In this document: positions 17,618-25,753 of the stretch, in pieces
Layout of the letters: each line of letters starts with the position of its first letter
Position numbering within the stretch: the stretch's first letter is position 1
DNA from: Peptococcaceae bacterium
GTDB taxonomy: Bacteria; Bacillota; Desulfotomaculia; Desulfotomaculales; Desulfocucumaceae
Direction: 5' to 3'
DNA: 64,000 nucleotides
Assembly: GCA_023512435.1 (NCBI GenBank)
Contig: JAILZP010000016.1
Span: 1 to 64,000, forward strand
Program-made: the position numbers and the translations under genes
The notes under the pieces: model-generated
Seen by the model: the letters and a program-made list of their open reading frames with translations, nothing else
Told to the model about the DNA's origin: nothing
Databases searched by the model: none

Positions 17618-19585
17618 ATGTCAGTCAGCAGCGTGCAAAGTTTAATGACCGAAACCAGAGTTTTCCCCCCGGCCAGGGAGTTTGCGGAAAAAGCATGGAT
17701 AGGCAGCCGTGAGCAGCGGGACGAAATGTACCGCAGGTCGGTGGAACAGCCTGATAAATTCTGGGCGGAAATGGCCGAGGCTAACATTGAATGGTTTAAG
17801 AAGTGGGAAACCGTGGAGGATTTCAGCTTCAAAGACAACGTCTATGTCAGGTATTTCCAGGGAGGCAAGCTCAATGCGTCATATAACTGCCTGGACCGCC
17901 ATTTAAAAACCTGGCGCAGGAATAAGGCGGCCCTCATCTGGCAGGGCGAGCCCCAGGACGAGTGCCGCATATTCACATATGACCAGCTGCACCGGGAAGT
18001 ATGCAAGTTCGCCAATGTGCTTAAAAGTTTGGGAGTCAAAAAAGGTGACCGGGTAACCGTTTACCTGCCCATGATCCCGGAACTGCCCATTACCGTCCTG
18101 GCCTGCGCCAGAATAGGCGCCATTCACAGTGTTGTTTTCGGAGGCTTCAGCGCCGAGGCCCTGCGGGACAGAATTCTGGACGCCAACGCCGAAACCCTGA
18201 TTACCTGCAACTACGGGCTGCGGGCCGGAAAACTGCTGAACAGCAAGGAAAACGCCGACAATGCCATGGCCCAGTCCCCCATGGTCAAGAACTGCATCGT
18301 GGTACGCCGGGTTGACAAGGACTGCAATATGGTGGAAGGGCGCGACCACTGGTGGCACGAAAAAATGGCCGAGGCTTCACCATATTGTGAACCTGAACAT
18401 ATGGACGCCGAAGATCCCCTGTTCATTCTTTACACCAGCGGCAGCACCGGCAAACCCAAGGGCGTGATGCACACCACCGGAGGCTACATGGTTTACACCA
18501 CCACCACCTTCAAGTACATCTTTGATTACCGTGATGAGGACGTTTTCTGGTGCACGGCAGACATCGGCTGGGTGACCGGCCACAGCTATATAGTATACGG
18601 CCCCCTCTCCGCAGGGGCGACATCCCTGATGTTCGAGGGTGTGCCCAACTATCCCAAGCCGGACCGGTTCTGGGAAGTGGTCGAGAAATTCAGGGTAAAT
18701 ATATTCTATACCGCTCCCACAGCCATCCGGGCGATGATGAGGGACGGCGAGCAGTGGCCCCTGGGACGGGACCTCAGCAGCCTGCGCCTGCTGGGAACGG
18801 TCGGCGAGCCCATCAACCCCGAGGCGTGGATGTGGTACCACAAGGTAATCGGCAAAGAAAAGACTCCCATTGTGGATACCTGGTGGCAGACAGAAACGGG
18901 CGGGATTCTGATCACCCCGTTGCCAGGAGCCATCCCCACCAAACCCGGTTCGGCCACATTGCCGTTCTTTGGAGTAGTCCCCAAGGTTATCCGCCAGGAC
19001 GGCAGCGAGGCCGATGTCAACGAGGGCGGATACTTGGTCATTACAAAGCCCTGGCCCGGAATTATGCGGGGAGTTTACGGAGACCCGGACAGGTTCAAAA
19101 ACACATACTTCGTCCAATATCCCGGCTACTACTTTACCGGTGACGGCGCCCGCAAGGACGAGGACGGGTACTTCTGGCTCATGGGCCGCGTGGATGACGT
19201 GCTTAACGTCTCCGGGCACCGCCTGGGCACCGCGGAAGTTGAAAGCGCCCTGGTGGCGCACCCCAAAGTGGCGGAAGCCGCCGTGGTAGGGTTCCCTCAT
19301 GATATAAAGGGCGAAGGTATATACGCCTATGTGACGTTAAAAGAAGGGCACAGCTTTTCCGAGGAACTAAGGAAAGAACTTGTGGCCCACGTGCGCAAGG
19401 AGATCGGGCCCATCGCAACCCCTGATAAAATCCATTTTACAAACGCCCTGCCAAAAACCAGAAGCGGTAAGATAATGAGAAGAATCCTCCGGAAAATTGC
19501 CGCCGGAGATCTAGACCAGCTCGGCGACACATCCACCCTGGCCGACCCGACGGTGGTGGAATCCCTGGTGGAAGGAAAACAGTAA
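17618..19585 (+). CDS. acsA: Acetyl-CoA synthetase AcsA
   Basis: 655 residues from ATG 17618 behind AAGGAGG. It converts acetate, ATP and CoA to acetyl-CoA, AMP and PPi. Full-length AcsA features are the N-terminal extension, [20 protein letters not shown] (about 267-286), [53 protein letters not shown] and the C-terminal [14 protein letters not shown]618 in that motif is the lysine acetylated by AcuA/Pat-type enzymes in other bacteria, and an AcuA gene is at 58866. An unusually long structured leader precedes the gene. The MFS carrier gene follows after about 20 bases, suggesting co-transcription. Confidence 0.96.
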   Translation: MSVSSVQSLMTETRVFPPAREFAEKAWIGSREQRDEMYRRSVEQPDKFWAEMAEANIEWFKKWETVEDFSFKDNVYVRYFQGGKLNASYNCLDRHLKTWRRNKAALIWQGEPQDECRIFTYDQLHREVCKFANVLKSLGVKKGDRVTVYLPMIPELPITVLACARIGAIHSVVFGGFSAEALRDRILDANAETLITCNYGLRAGKLLNSKENADNAMAQSPMVKNCIVVRRVDKDCNMVEGRDHWWHEKMAEASPYCEPEHMDAEDPLFILYTSGSTGKPKGVMHTTGGYMVYTTTTFKYIFDYRDEDVFWCTADIGWVTGHSYIVYGPLSAGATSLMFEGVPNYPKPDRFWEVVEKFRVNIFYTAPTAIRAMMRDGEQWPLGRDLSSLRLLGTVGEPINPEAWMWYHKVIGKEKTPIVDTWWQTETGGILITPLPGAIPTKPGSATLPFFGVVPKVIRQDGSEADVNEGGYLVITKPWPGIMRGVYGDPDRFKNTYFVQYPGYYFTGDGARKDEDGYFWLMGRVDDVLNVSGHRLGTAEVESALVAHPKVAEAAVVGFPHDIKGEGIYAYVTLKEGHSFSEELRKELVAHVRKEIGPIATPDKIHFTNALPKTRSGKIMRRILRKIAAGDLDQLGDTSTLADPTVVESLVEGKQ

Positions 19586-19605
19586 ATTTAGTGGAGGTGG
19601 GTAAA

Positions 19606-20856
19606 TTGTCCACCAGTCAGCCCAGTTTAACCACTGCCTGGCTGAAGGTTTTCGCCGGCACCGGTGTCAACCTTTGCCTGGGCGTCCTTTATACCTGGAG
19701 CGTCATTGCGGCCGCCCTAAAGTCACAGCTCGGCTGGACCGCCACCCAGACCCAGTTCCCTTATACCCTGGCCTGTCTCATCTTTGCGGCCTGCATGATC
19801 CCCGGCGGCCGCATGGTTGATAAAATCGGCCCGCGCTGGGTGGTAACCGTGGCTGCCTTATTTGTGGGGGCAGGCATGTTCCTCAGCGGGGCGACCACAA
19901 ACTTGATCGGCATCACCATCGGTTTCGGCCTCCTGGTCGGAGTGGCCCTGGGGTTCGGGTATGCCGCCCCCACCCCGGCCGCCGTCAAGTGGTTTCAGCC
20001 CCACAAGAGGGGCTTAATCGCCGGCCTGGTGGTGGGAGGCTTCGGCGGCGCCTCCATCTACACCGCCTTTCTGACCAACTACCTTCTGAAGAATTACGGC
20101 GTGCAGAATACATTCTACATCCTGGGGGCTCTCTTCTTCGTGGTGATGATCCTTCTGGCCCAATACCTTTCATTTCCGCCCGAAGGGTATGTCCCATACG
20201 GCGGGCCTCCGCCTAAAACCGGCGCCGCACCTTCCACGGCATCCAAAAGAGACTACACACCGGGTGAAATGCTCAAAACCCCGCAGTTCTACCTTCTCTG
20301 GCTGATGTTTTTATTCGGAGCCTCGGCCGGACTGATGATCATCGGTCACCTGGCCACCATCTCCAAGGTGCAGGGAGGGATCAACTGGGGATACGTCCTG
20401 GTGGCGGTGATGGCCGGGGCCAACGCCGGCGGGCGGATATTCTTCGGCTGGCTTTCGGATAAAATCGGACGGACCAATACCATGCTCCTGGTCTTCGCCC
20501 TCCAGGCAGTAAACATGTTCATGTTCGTCAACTACACCACCGGCCCCACCCTGCTTCTCGGGTCAATTTTGACCGGAGCGGCTTACGGCGCCTGCTTGTC
20601 GATCTTCCCGTCCGTTACCTTCGACTACTTCGGCATAAAGAATGGCGGATTCAACTACAGCTTCGTGTTCACCGCCTGGGGCATCGCGTCCACAGTGGGC
20701 CCAATCATTGCCGGCCGTGCGATGGACCTCACAAAAAGCTACCAAGGTGGCTATACGGTGTCGGCCATACTCATGATTGTGGCAGCCGTCCTGGCCCTTA
20801 TAACCAAGCCGCCTAAAACAGTGCCGGTTTCCTCGAACATTAAACACACAGGTTAA
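19606..20856 (+). CDS. MFS transporter, oxalate/formate antiporter (OFA) family
   Basis: 416 residues from TTG 19606, chosen because GGAGGTGG lies seven bases upstream; a GTG at 19591 overlaps that site and is less likely. Twelve hydrophobic segments are expected. OFA features include WSVIAAALKSQLGWTATQTQFPYT in the first loop, GFGYAAPTPAAVKWFQPHKRGLIAG and a mid-molecule YTPGEMLKTPQFYLLWLMF. OFA carriers exchange or import small carboxylates; the substrate here is not shown by sequence, and acetate or a dicarboxylate fits the acsA neighbour. A terminator follows. Confidence 0.92.
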   Translation: MSTSQPSLTTAWLKVFAGTGVNLCLGVLYTWSVIAAALKSQLGWTATQTQFPYTLACLIFAACMIPGGRMVDKIGPRWVVTVAALFVGAGMFLSGATTNLIGITIGFGLLVGVALGFGYAAPTPAAVKWFQPHKRGLIAGLVVGGFGGASIYTAFLTNYLLKNYGVQNTFYILGALFFVVMILLAQYLSFPPEGYVPYGGPPPKTGAAPSTASKRDYTPGEMLKTPQFYLLWLMFLFGASAGLMIIGHLATISKVQGGINWGYVLVAVMAGANAGGRIFFGWLSDKIGRTNTMLLVFALQAVNMFMFVNYTTGPTLLLGSILTGAAYGACLSIFPSVTFDYFGIKNGGFNYSFVFTAWGIASTVGPIIAGRAMDLTKSYQGGYTVSAILMIVAAVLALITKPPKTVPVSSNIKHTG

Positions 20857-20893
20857 TTAGGACAAATTTATTCCGTGATGGCACAACAGGCCT

Positions 20894-20924
20894 CCCCTCC
20901 GGCTAACCGCCGGGGGTTTTTTTT
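20894..20924 (+). terminator. Rho-independent terminator after the MFS gene
   Basis: CCGGC pairs with GCCGG over a 5-base loop, extended by C/G pairs on both sides, then eight T. It ends the acsA-MFS transcript. Confidence 0.8.
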
Positions 20925-21001
20925 CATGCCGTGAAGGCATACCGGTGTTCCTTGTGGTATTATAAAGCCAGTCCGGTATAATTGCGTTCGAGGTGAATTA
21001 C

Positions 21002-21865
21002 ATGTTAAGGACGGTTCTCTTCGCCCCGGCCAACGACCCGAAAAAGGCAAACAAAGCCATGACTTCGGGGGCCGACGCCGTCACCCTGGACCTGGAGGAC
21101 GCGGTGGCCTACAGCCGGAAGGACGCCGCCAGGGAGATGCTTAAAGAAATACTCAGGCAGCCCCCTCCCGTAAAGCTCTTTGTCAGGGTTAACGGCGCCG
21201 GAACCAGGTATATTCTCGACGACCTGGACGCAGTGACGGGGCTGCCGGTGGACGGGCTGATGGTGGCCAAGGCCGAAACCGCCGGTGATATTCAAAAGAT
21301 AGACTGGCTGTTAAGCCTGATGGAGCAAAAAAAGGGAATACCGCCCGGAAAAATTAGGCTGATTCCCTTCATTGAAAGCCCGGGCGGTGTCCTGAAGGCA
21401 GCCGAAATAGCCTCCTCCACCCCCCGGGTGACGGCCCTGGCTTTCGGCGGAGTTGACTTTTCCCAGGTGATGGGATTAAGGTATCCGGCCGAAAGCGAAG
21501 GACTGAATTTTGCCCGCAGCCAGCTGGTTCTGGCCTCAAGGCACGCCGGCATCGACCCTCCCCTGGACACCGTTTTCCCGGACATAAAAAACGTGGACAA
21601 ACTGGAGTCTGAAGCTCAAACAGCACGAAAACTGGGGTTCCAGGGCAAACTGGTAATCCACCCGGCCCAGCTGGATCCGGTTAACCGCGTTTTCACCCCC
21701 AGCCGGGAAGAAATCGAAAATGCCCGCAGGATCGTTGCCGCCTTTGAGGAGGCCGAACAGTCAGGCACCGCCGTCATCCAGGTGGACGGAAAAATGGTGG
21801 AGTACCCCATTTTCAGGAGGGCCAAGGAAATACTTAGACTTTATGACAGCGGGATTAGGGATTAG
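21002..21865 (+). CDS. HpcH/HpaI aldolase family, CitE-like CoA-ester lyase
   Basis: 287 residues from ATG 21002 with GAGGTG six bases upstream; GTG 20993 is part of that site. CitE-like proteins cleave or form C-C bonds of CoA esters such as citryl-, malyl- or citramalyl-CoA. The barrel motifs are visible: FAPANDPKKANKAMTSGADAVTLDLEDAV (metal-site residues), FVRVNGAGTRYILDDLDAV, GLMVAKAETAGDI, RLIPFIESPGGVLKAAEIA, ALAFGGVDFSQVMG and GKLVIHPAQLDPVNRVFTP. There is no citrate lyase alpha or gamma subunit nearby, so a standalone CoA-ester lyase is more likely than classical citrate lyase. Confidence 0.9.
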   Translation: MLRTVLFAPANDPKKANKAMTSGADAVTLDLEDAVAYSRKDAAREMLKEILRQPPPVKLFVRVNGAGTRYILDDLDAVTGLPVDGLMVAKAETAGDIQKIDWLLSLMEQKKGIPPGKIRLIPFIESPGGVLKAAEIASSTPRVTALAFGGVDFSQVMGLRYPAESEGLNFARSQLVLASRHAGIDPPLDTVFPDIKNVDKLESEAQTARKLGFQGKLVIHPAQLDPVNRVFTPSREEIENARRIVAAFEEAEQSGTAVIQVDGKMVEYPIFRRAKEILRLYDSGIRD

Positions 21866-21882
21866 GGATTGGGGATTGGGGG
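21852..21882. repeat. Short tandem repeat of GGGATT/GGGGATT units
   Basis: Four tandem units of the pattern GGGATTA or GGGGATT begin in the last codons of the lyase gene and run past its stop. Related repeats occur at 56573 and, inverted, at 56942. The run of G-tracts could also form a G-quadruplex. Confidence 0.7.
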
Positions 21883-21893
21883 CATACAAAAGC

Positions 21894-21930
21894 GGGCCGG
21901 CCCAAAAGCATGGTTTTGGGCCGGCCCTTT
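21894..21930. terminator. Strong bidirectional terminator
   Basis: A perfect 14-bp stem (GGGCCGGCCCAAAA / TTTTGGGCCGGCCC) with a 6-base loop. It lies between the convergent lyase gene and the zinc-ribbon gene and can serve both. Confidence 0.85.
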
Positions 21931-21934
21931 GCAT

Positions 21935-22234
21935 TTATGCGTAGCTTTTATTCTTGTTGAAGCAGTCCCAGCAATATATCGGGCGGTCTCCGGTAGGCTT
22001 GAACGGGACACTGGTTTCAGCCCCGCACTGGGCGCAAACTGCCGGGTACTTTTCCCGCTGGGTGCCGTACCCCTGCCCGTCGGCCTCGCGGTTTTTTCTT
22101 CTCCTGGCGGCGCGGCATTCAAGGCAGCGCTGGGGGTCGTTGGTAAATCCCTTTTCCGCAAAGAACTCCTGCTCGGAAACGGAAAAAATAAACTCTTGAC
22201 CGCAGTCCTTGCAAACGAGTACCTTGTCTTGCAA
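21935..22234 (-). CDS. Zinc-ribbon protein (zinc-ribbon and CXXC domain)
   Basis: 99 residues from TTG 22234, with GAGGAGG eight bases upstream. Three CXXC-type elements: CKDCGQEFIFS (8-18), CLECRAARRRKNRE (about 37-50) and CAQCGAETSVPFKP with CWDCF at the end. The pattern matches the small probable zinc-ribbon family with a CxxCGxxFxFt start, often found near cold-shock or rRNA-related genes. Function is unknown; nucleic-acid or protein binding is likely. Confidence 0.88.
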   Translation of the reverse strand: MQDKVLVCKDCGQEFIFSVSEQEFFAEKGFTNDPQRCLECRAARRRKNREADGQGYGTQREKYPAVCAQCGAETSVPFKPTGDRPIYCWDCFNKNKSYA

Positions 22235-22464
22235 TTAAAAAACCTCCTCAGTTCAATTAGGCCCAAATGGTTCGAGGGATCCGGTTTCTATATTTCCCCC
22301 TACCATTGAACTGACAGGAGGCAACACAAGAATCCTCTTATTGAGCTCTCGCAATTATTATACCGCAACCTTTGGAATTGGGGAATACGGATGAAGACTT
22401 TTTATTTACAGATGGAGTATAAACTATCCCTATTTTTTTTATCTTAAAGATGGGAGGGAAGAAG

Positions 22465-22617
22465 ATGAAATTAAAAAAGGACAGGGATAAAAAAGAACCG
22501 GTGACGGCCGCTGGAAATTACGACTATCTTGAACAAAAGGCCTCCAGGGAAGAAAAGAAAAAGGGTAACTTCACCAGGGTGACGCGCCTGGCCCTGGACG
22601 AGGTGGACCCGGGTTAG
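22465..22617 (+). CDS. Small conserved-type protein of 50 residues
   Basis: ATG 22465 behind GGGAGGGAAGAAG, stop TAG at 22615-22617. The product is charged and Lys-rich at the N-terminus, then has the segments EPVTAAGNYDYLEQKASREE and NFTRVTRLALDEVDPG. No membrane segment or cysteine is present. The good ribosome site, a candidate hairpin after it and coding-like composition support a real gene. I cannot name a function. Confidence 0.65.
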   Translation: MKLKKDRDKKEPVTAAGNYDYLEQKASREEKKKGNFTRVTRLALDEVDPG

Positions 22618-22642
22618 GCCGCCTGACTACAAGCCTGGTACC

Positions 22643-22671
22643 CGCCGGCAAAATCTGCCGGGGAGCCTTTT
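22643..22671 (+). terminator. Weak hairpin terminator after the 50-residue gene
   Basis: CCGGCA pairs with TGCCGG over five bases, followed shortly by TTTT. It is weak but well placed. Confidence 0.35.
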
Positions 22672-22742
22672 AATCAATGCAGGTTTTATAAACAGGTACC
22701 GGCACGGAATCTTTGCCTGTCGCCAGCCGGTACCGCCACCGG

Positions 22743-23291
22743 TCAGCCCGTCTTTTCCCCTGCCGCCGGGTTTTTATCCGCAGCCGCCAGGGCCGCGGCA
22801 TGTTTAAAATAAGGCAGGTGCGGCTTCAGTCCGGCGAAGATAACCCGGGCAATCAGGTAACAGACCAGGAAGGTGAAAAAATAGCCGGTGGTCCAGCCCT
22901 TGATAAAAAGGGGGAAACTTATTCCGGCAAACCTGGTCTGCATCCAGGCCAGGGCGAAGAATACCGGCCACAGGTAGGCCGCCGACAGGCCGAACATGCT
23001 GAAAAACAAAAGTCCGAAGGTGTCGTTGGCCTCCCGGTTTACGGCCTTGTATTCCGATTTCTCCTTTAGGCGCAGGGCCGTCATCGACAACTCGTGCAGT
23101 TCGGCCAGGCGGGCGTTGAGCCGGGTGTAGTAGCCGCGGTTGGCCCTGAACACCAGGGAGGTGGTAAAATCACCGATGACCACGGTGATCATGGCCAGCA
23201 AAAATGTGCCGATAAAATAGTCTGGCACCGGCCAGCCCGTTATCCGGTAAAGCCCGATTAAAATTCCGTCCAGCTTAAGCCACCAGTCCAC
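22743..23291 (-). CDS. Integral membrane protein next to TauE exporter
   Basis: 182 residues from GTG 23291. Three or four hydrophobic segments are visible: about 28-50, 92-117 and 128-152. Between the first and second is a charged, helical loop (YYTRLNARLAELHELSMTALRLKEKSEYKAVN). The layout of one helix, a long charged coiled loop and then two to three helices recalls the DUF106/EMC3-type members of the Oxa1 superfamily, but I would not claim membership. It lies 96 bases downstream of the TauE/SafE gene in the same direction and may work with it. Confidence 0.65.
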   Translation of the reverse strand: MDWWLKLDGILIGLYRITGWPVPDYFIGTFLLAMITVVIGDFTTSLVFRANRGYYTRLNARLAELHELSMTALRLKEKSEYKAVNREANDTFGLLFFSMFGLSAAYLWPVFFALAWMQTRFAGISFPLFIKGWTTGYFFTFLVCYLIARVIFAGLKPHLPYFKHAAALAAADKNPAAGEKTG

Positions 23292-23387
23292 ACCTGCCGC
23301 CCCCTCTCATAAAAACTATAGGCCGGGGGCCGGCGGCTGTCAACACCGCCGGCAAGCCCGGCTTTAACCGCATAAAATTGGCTTTTT

Positions 23388-24593
23388 TTACATCGGCACC
23401 CATGCCTGGCCGAAGAAGCCCTTGCTGAAATAGCCAAGTCCCACGTAAAAGGCCAGCACCACGAAAATACGCTTCAGCCAGATGTCGGGGATGTACTTCT
23501 GGGTGCGCGGGCCCACCATCGAGCCGATAAATATGCCGATCAGCTCGGTCCCGATGAGTGCCCAGTCCACGGCGGCGCCGGCGAAATTGAGGTAGGACGC
23601 GATGCTCATGATCATGCTGGCCAGCACCGCCAGGGCCGATGTGCCGGCCACCACGAACATCGGCAGCCCCACCAGGGAGGTCAGGTAAGGCACATAGAGG
23701 AATCCTCCGCCCACTCCGATGAAGGAGGATATGGCGGCGATGACCAAACCGCCGATAAAAGCCATGATCGGGTTGAAGCCAAACTCGGCGCCGAAGAAGG
23801 AAAATTCGATCCTGCCGATACCCCACTTGGTGACCTGGATTCCCTGTGCCTGCTCGGCGCTCTTTTCCTTCACGCTCTTTTCAAAGGCCTGGGCAGCTGC
23901 CTTGGCGGCCTTTTTGCTCTCCTGGCCCCTGGGGGTGGTTTCATACAGCAGGAAAAATCCCACCACAAACACGGCCACGCCGAACCAGCCCTGGTACTGG
24001 CTGAACGAAATCTTGCCCCCGGTGATGATGGGAATTATAAACCCTCCAAACAGCGATCCGAGACCCAGGGCCAGCCCCAGGGGCCAGGCCAGGCGCTTGG
24101 CCTTCAGGTAGTTCAGGCTGCTGATGGCGGCGGACAGGCCCACCAGCCACTGGTTGGCCATCCTGATGCAGTCGGTGAGAATTTTGTTGAGTTCGGGAGC
24201 TGTCTTTTTGAAGCCTTTGGCGTAGTCCCCCAGGCCGAAAACGGTCATGTGGCCCACGCCGGCCATGATGCCTCCGAAGGCGCCCACGGTGGAGAAGATC
24301 CAGCCCACCCAGACGGCCCACAGGAAAGCCAAAATCGGATTGATTTTAGGCGCCCCGGGTATTCCCAGAAATCCCCGGGGGGCATTGGGGTCAATCTGGC
24401 CCGCGCCGGTTCCGGCCGGAGCCTTGGCGATGGCCGCCCCCAGCTTGCCCTCCAGACCCAGAGTGTTGCCCACCGGCGCCCCCGAGGCCAGGCTGCCGAA
24501 AACAAGCCCGCCTAAAAGTAAGACCAGAATAAATAAAGACACCTTCAACAACCATTTTTTCTTGAACAATTCCGTCCCCGGGCGGTATCCCAC
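23388..24593 (-). CDS. TauE/SafE family anion (sulfite) exporter
   Basis: 401 residues; GTG 24593 opens the frame, and TTG eight codons later is an alternative. The TauE/SafE family exports sulfite or organosulfonates. Hydrophobic segments fill most of the length. The repeated family motif is visible as FIGVGGGFLYVPYLTSLVGLPMFVVAGTSAL (about 290-320) and in degenerate form as AFGGIMAGVGHMTVFGLG in the first half. A charged segment near 225-250 and a long first extracytoplasmic loop make it larger than usual. Small siroheme proteins elsewhere in the window make sulfite a sensible substrate, but this is inference. Confidence 0.87.
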   Translation of the reverse strand: MGYRPGTELFKKKWLLKVSLFILVLLLGGLVFGSLASGAPVGNTLGLEGKLGAAIAKAPAGTGAGQIDPNAPRGFLGIPGAPKINPILAFLWAVWVGWIFSTVGAFGGIMAGVGHMTVFGLGDYAKGFKKTAPELNKILTDCIRMANQWLVGLSAAISSLNYLKAKRLAWPLGLALGLGSLFGGFIIPIITGGKISFSQYQGWFGVAVFVVGFFLLYETTPRGQESKKAAKAAAQAFEKSVKEKSAEQAQGIQVTKWGIGRIEFSFFGAEFGFNPIMAFIGGLVIAAISSFIGVGGGFLYVPYLTSLVGLPMFVVAGTSALAVLASMIMSIASYLNFAGAAVDWALIGTELIGIFIGSMVGPRTQKYIPDIWLKRIFVVLAFYVGLGYFSKGFFGQAWVPM

Positions 24594-24758
24594 CCCTGCC
24601 CGCTGCCTTTCCGGGGCAAGGGTGCCCCTCTACCAAACCGGGTTTTCACCTCTTTCCTTGTAGATTTTTATGCAGCCTTGTACTCGCCTCTTAATTTTTT
24701 CCTCTAATATGCCCCCCTTTTCCCCAACAGTTTCTTAACATTTTACTTAAAAAAGTAC

Positions 24759-24790
24759 CAAAAAACCCGGCCAACCAATGTCAGCCGGGC
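24759..24790 (-). terminator. Terminator of the truncated Crp-like gene
   Basis: GCCCGGC...GCCGGG with a 12-base loop, read on the minus strand and followed by TTTTTT. It lies 60 bases past the stop of the gene at 24850. Confidence 0.75.
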
Positions 24791-24801
24791 GACCTTCAAA
24801 T

Positions 24802-24817
24802 TGTCATCTTTGCGACA
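24802..24817. promoter_or_regulatory. Crp-type half-palindrome downstream of the short Crp gene
   Basis: TGTCA, six bases, CGACA. It resembles the better sites at 25386-25545, but it lies between a stop codon and a terminator, so its role is doubtful. Confidence 0.25.
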
Positions 24818-24849
24818 TTCGAATTGTCATAAAGCCGATACGGGAACCT

Positions 24850-25302
24850 TCAATTTAACCATGACCGTCTGAAAATCATGTCGTAAACCAGGGGCTCGGC
24901 CACACGCATCCGGTAAGCCAGCATTTGAAGTATCTTTTTCAGGAAAAAGGGATTGCAGGCCAGCAGGTGATGAAAGTCTTCCTTCAACACGGAAACCAGT
25001 ACCACGTCGTCAATTGCCCCTTTATAACAGGTCCTTCCAATCCCGCAAAAGGCCTCGGCCAGTCCCATCAATTCCCCGGATTTTCTGACACCTTCCACAA
25101 CCTGCCGGCCCTCCCCGGTTAGGCGGTATATCCCAACCGAACCGGACTCGATGAGACATATTTTCCCCCCACAATCACCCGGACCGAAGATCACCTGTCC
25201 CTTGCCGAACTCAACCCTGCTGCCTATGCTTCTGATGATTTCCTTTTCGTGGTCCAGCAGCCTCGGCTCTTTCGTTTCGGGCCCGCTTCCGTCCTTTCCC
25301 AA
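24850..25302 (-). CDS. Crp/Fnr-like sensor domain without DNA-binding domain
   Basis: 150 residues. The cyclic-nucleotide-binding-type beta roll (about 25-110) and the start of the dimerisation helix (KKILQMLAYRMRVAEPLVYDMI) are present, then the protein stops with RRSWLN. The helix-turn-helix found in the homologue at 30700 is absent. I read on past the stop in the minus-strand frames and found no displaced HTH, so this is a true short form and not a simple frameshift. Shared segments with the 30700 protein include LIESG-V-IYRL and GELMGLAEA. It might form dimers with the full-length regulator and modulate it. It is divergent from the molybdopterin oxidoreductase operon. Confidence 0.82.
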   Translation of the reverse strand: MGKDGSGPETKEPRLLDHEKEIIRSIGSRVEFGKGQVIFGPGDCGGKICLIESGSVGIYRLTGEGRQVVEGVRKSGELMGLAEAFCGIGRTCYKGAIDDVVLVSVLKEDFHHLLACNPFFLKKILQMLAYRMRVAEPLVYDMIFRRSWLN

Positions 25303-25385
25303 GGCGACGTCCCCCTTTTCTTAGCCATATATCCGAAAATAACAGAAATGACGATTGTTTTTTGTCACAGGGACGACCAGAATAT

Positions 25386-25401
25386 TGTCATCTGTTTCAC
25401 A
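25386..25401. promoter_or_regulatory. Crp/Fnr-type operator 1
   Basis: TGTCA, six bases (TCTGTT), TCACA: the 16-base two-half-site layout of Crp-family operators. It is nearer the short Crp gene and may control it. Confidence 0.5.
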
Positions 25402-25499
25402 TCATGCCTGAAATTCGGATATCGGCGGGCGGAAGGGATTTGTGAACAAAAAATTCCCTCCGGCAAAGCATCTCGTTCTGCTCCTGCTGTCGGACCAAT

Positions 25500-25515
25500 T
25501 TGTCATTGTCGACAA
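25500..25515. promoter_or_regulatory. Crp/Fnr-type operator 2
   Basis: TTGTC, six bases (ATTGTC), GACAA. Its half-sites are symmetric, and its centre is 30 bases upstream of operator 3. Confidence 0.45.
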
Positions 25516-25529
25516 GAAGACAGTATTAA

Positions 25530-25545
25530 TGTCATTGACGTGACA
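25530..25545. promoter_or_regulatory. Crp/Fnr-type operator 3
   Basis: TGTCA, six bases (TTGACG), TGACA: a perfect inverted repeat in the half-sites. It lies about 50 bases before the start expected from the TATAAT at 25576. Confidence 0.55.
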
Positions 25546-25753
25546 TTGAATATGTCCGTTATCTGATATTTTTTTTATAATGACAGATTATCGGGATAAT
25601 AAAAAATTATTATCACAGGAGGTATCTGGATTCTTTGACAGTAAAAAATCCGCCGTGAGAAATTTTTTGCACTACGCGCATACTCCCGCAGCCAGGGCTT
25701 AAAGCGGGACGAAAAACAATGGCCGCTAAAAAATCAGGGAGGGAATTGGGTTT

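Larger units (their letters stand above)
25303..25753. promoter_or_regulatory. Divergent regulatory region upstream of the molybdopterin operon
   Basis: This 451-base gene-free stretch lies between the short Crp gene and the oxidoreductase operon. It holds three Crp-type palindromes (listed separately) and a TATAAT at 25576-25581. That -10 has no recognisable -35 at 17 bases, as expected of an activator-dependent promoter. An AGGAGG at 25617 lacks a convincing start codon. The ATG of the oxidoreductase is preceded by GGGAGGG. Confidence 0.55.

Noticed and set aside
24700-24850. Frameshifted HTH domain after the short Crp-like gene
   Set aside because: All three minus-strand frames after the stop were read; none resembles the HTH of the 30700 protein, and a terminator follows.
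25617-25662. Leader peptide after AGGAGG upstream of the molybdopterin gene
   Set aside because: The best start is a TTG 12 bases away and gives only seven codons; no regulatory logic is visible.
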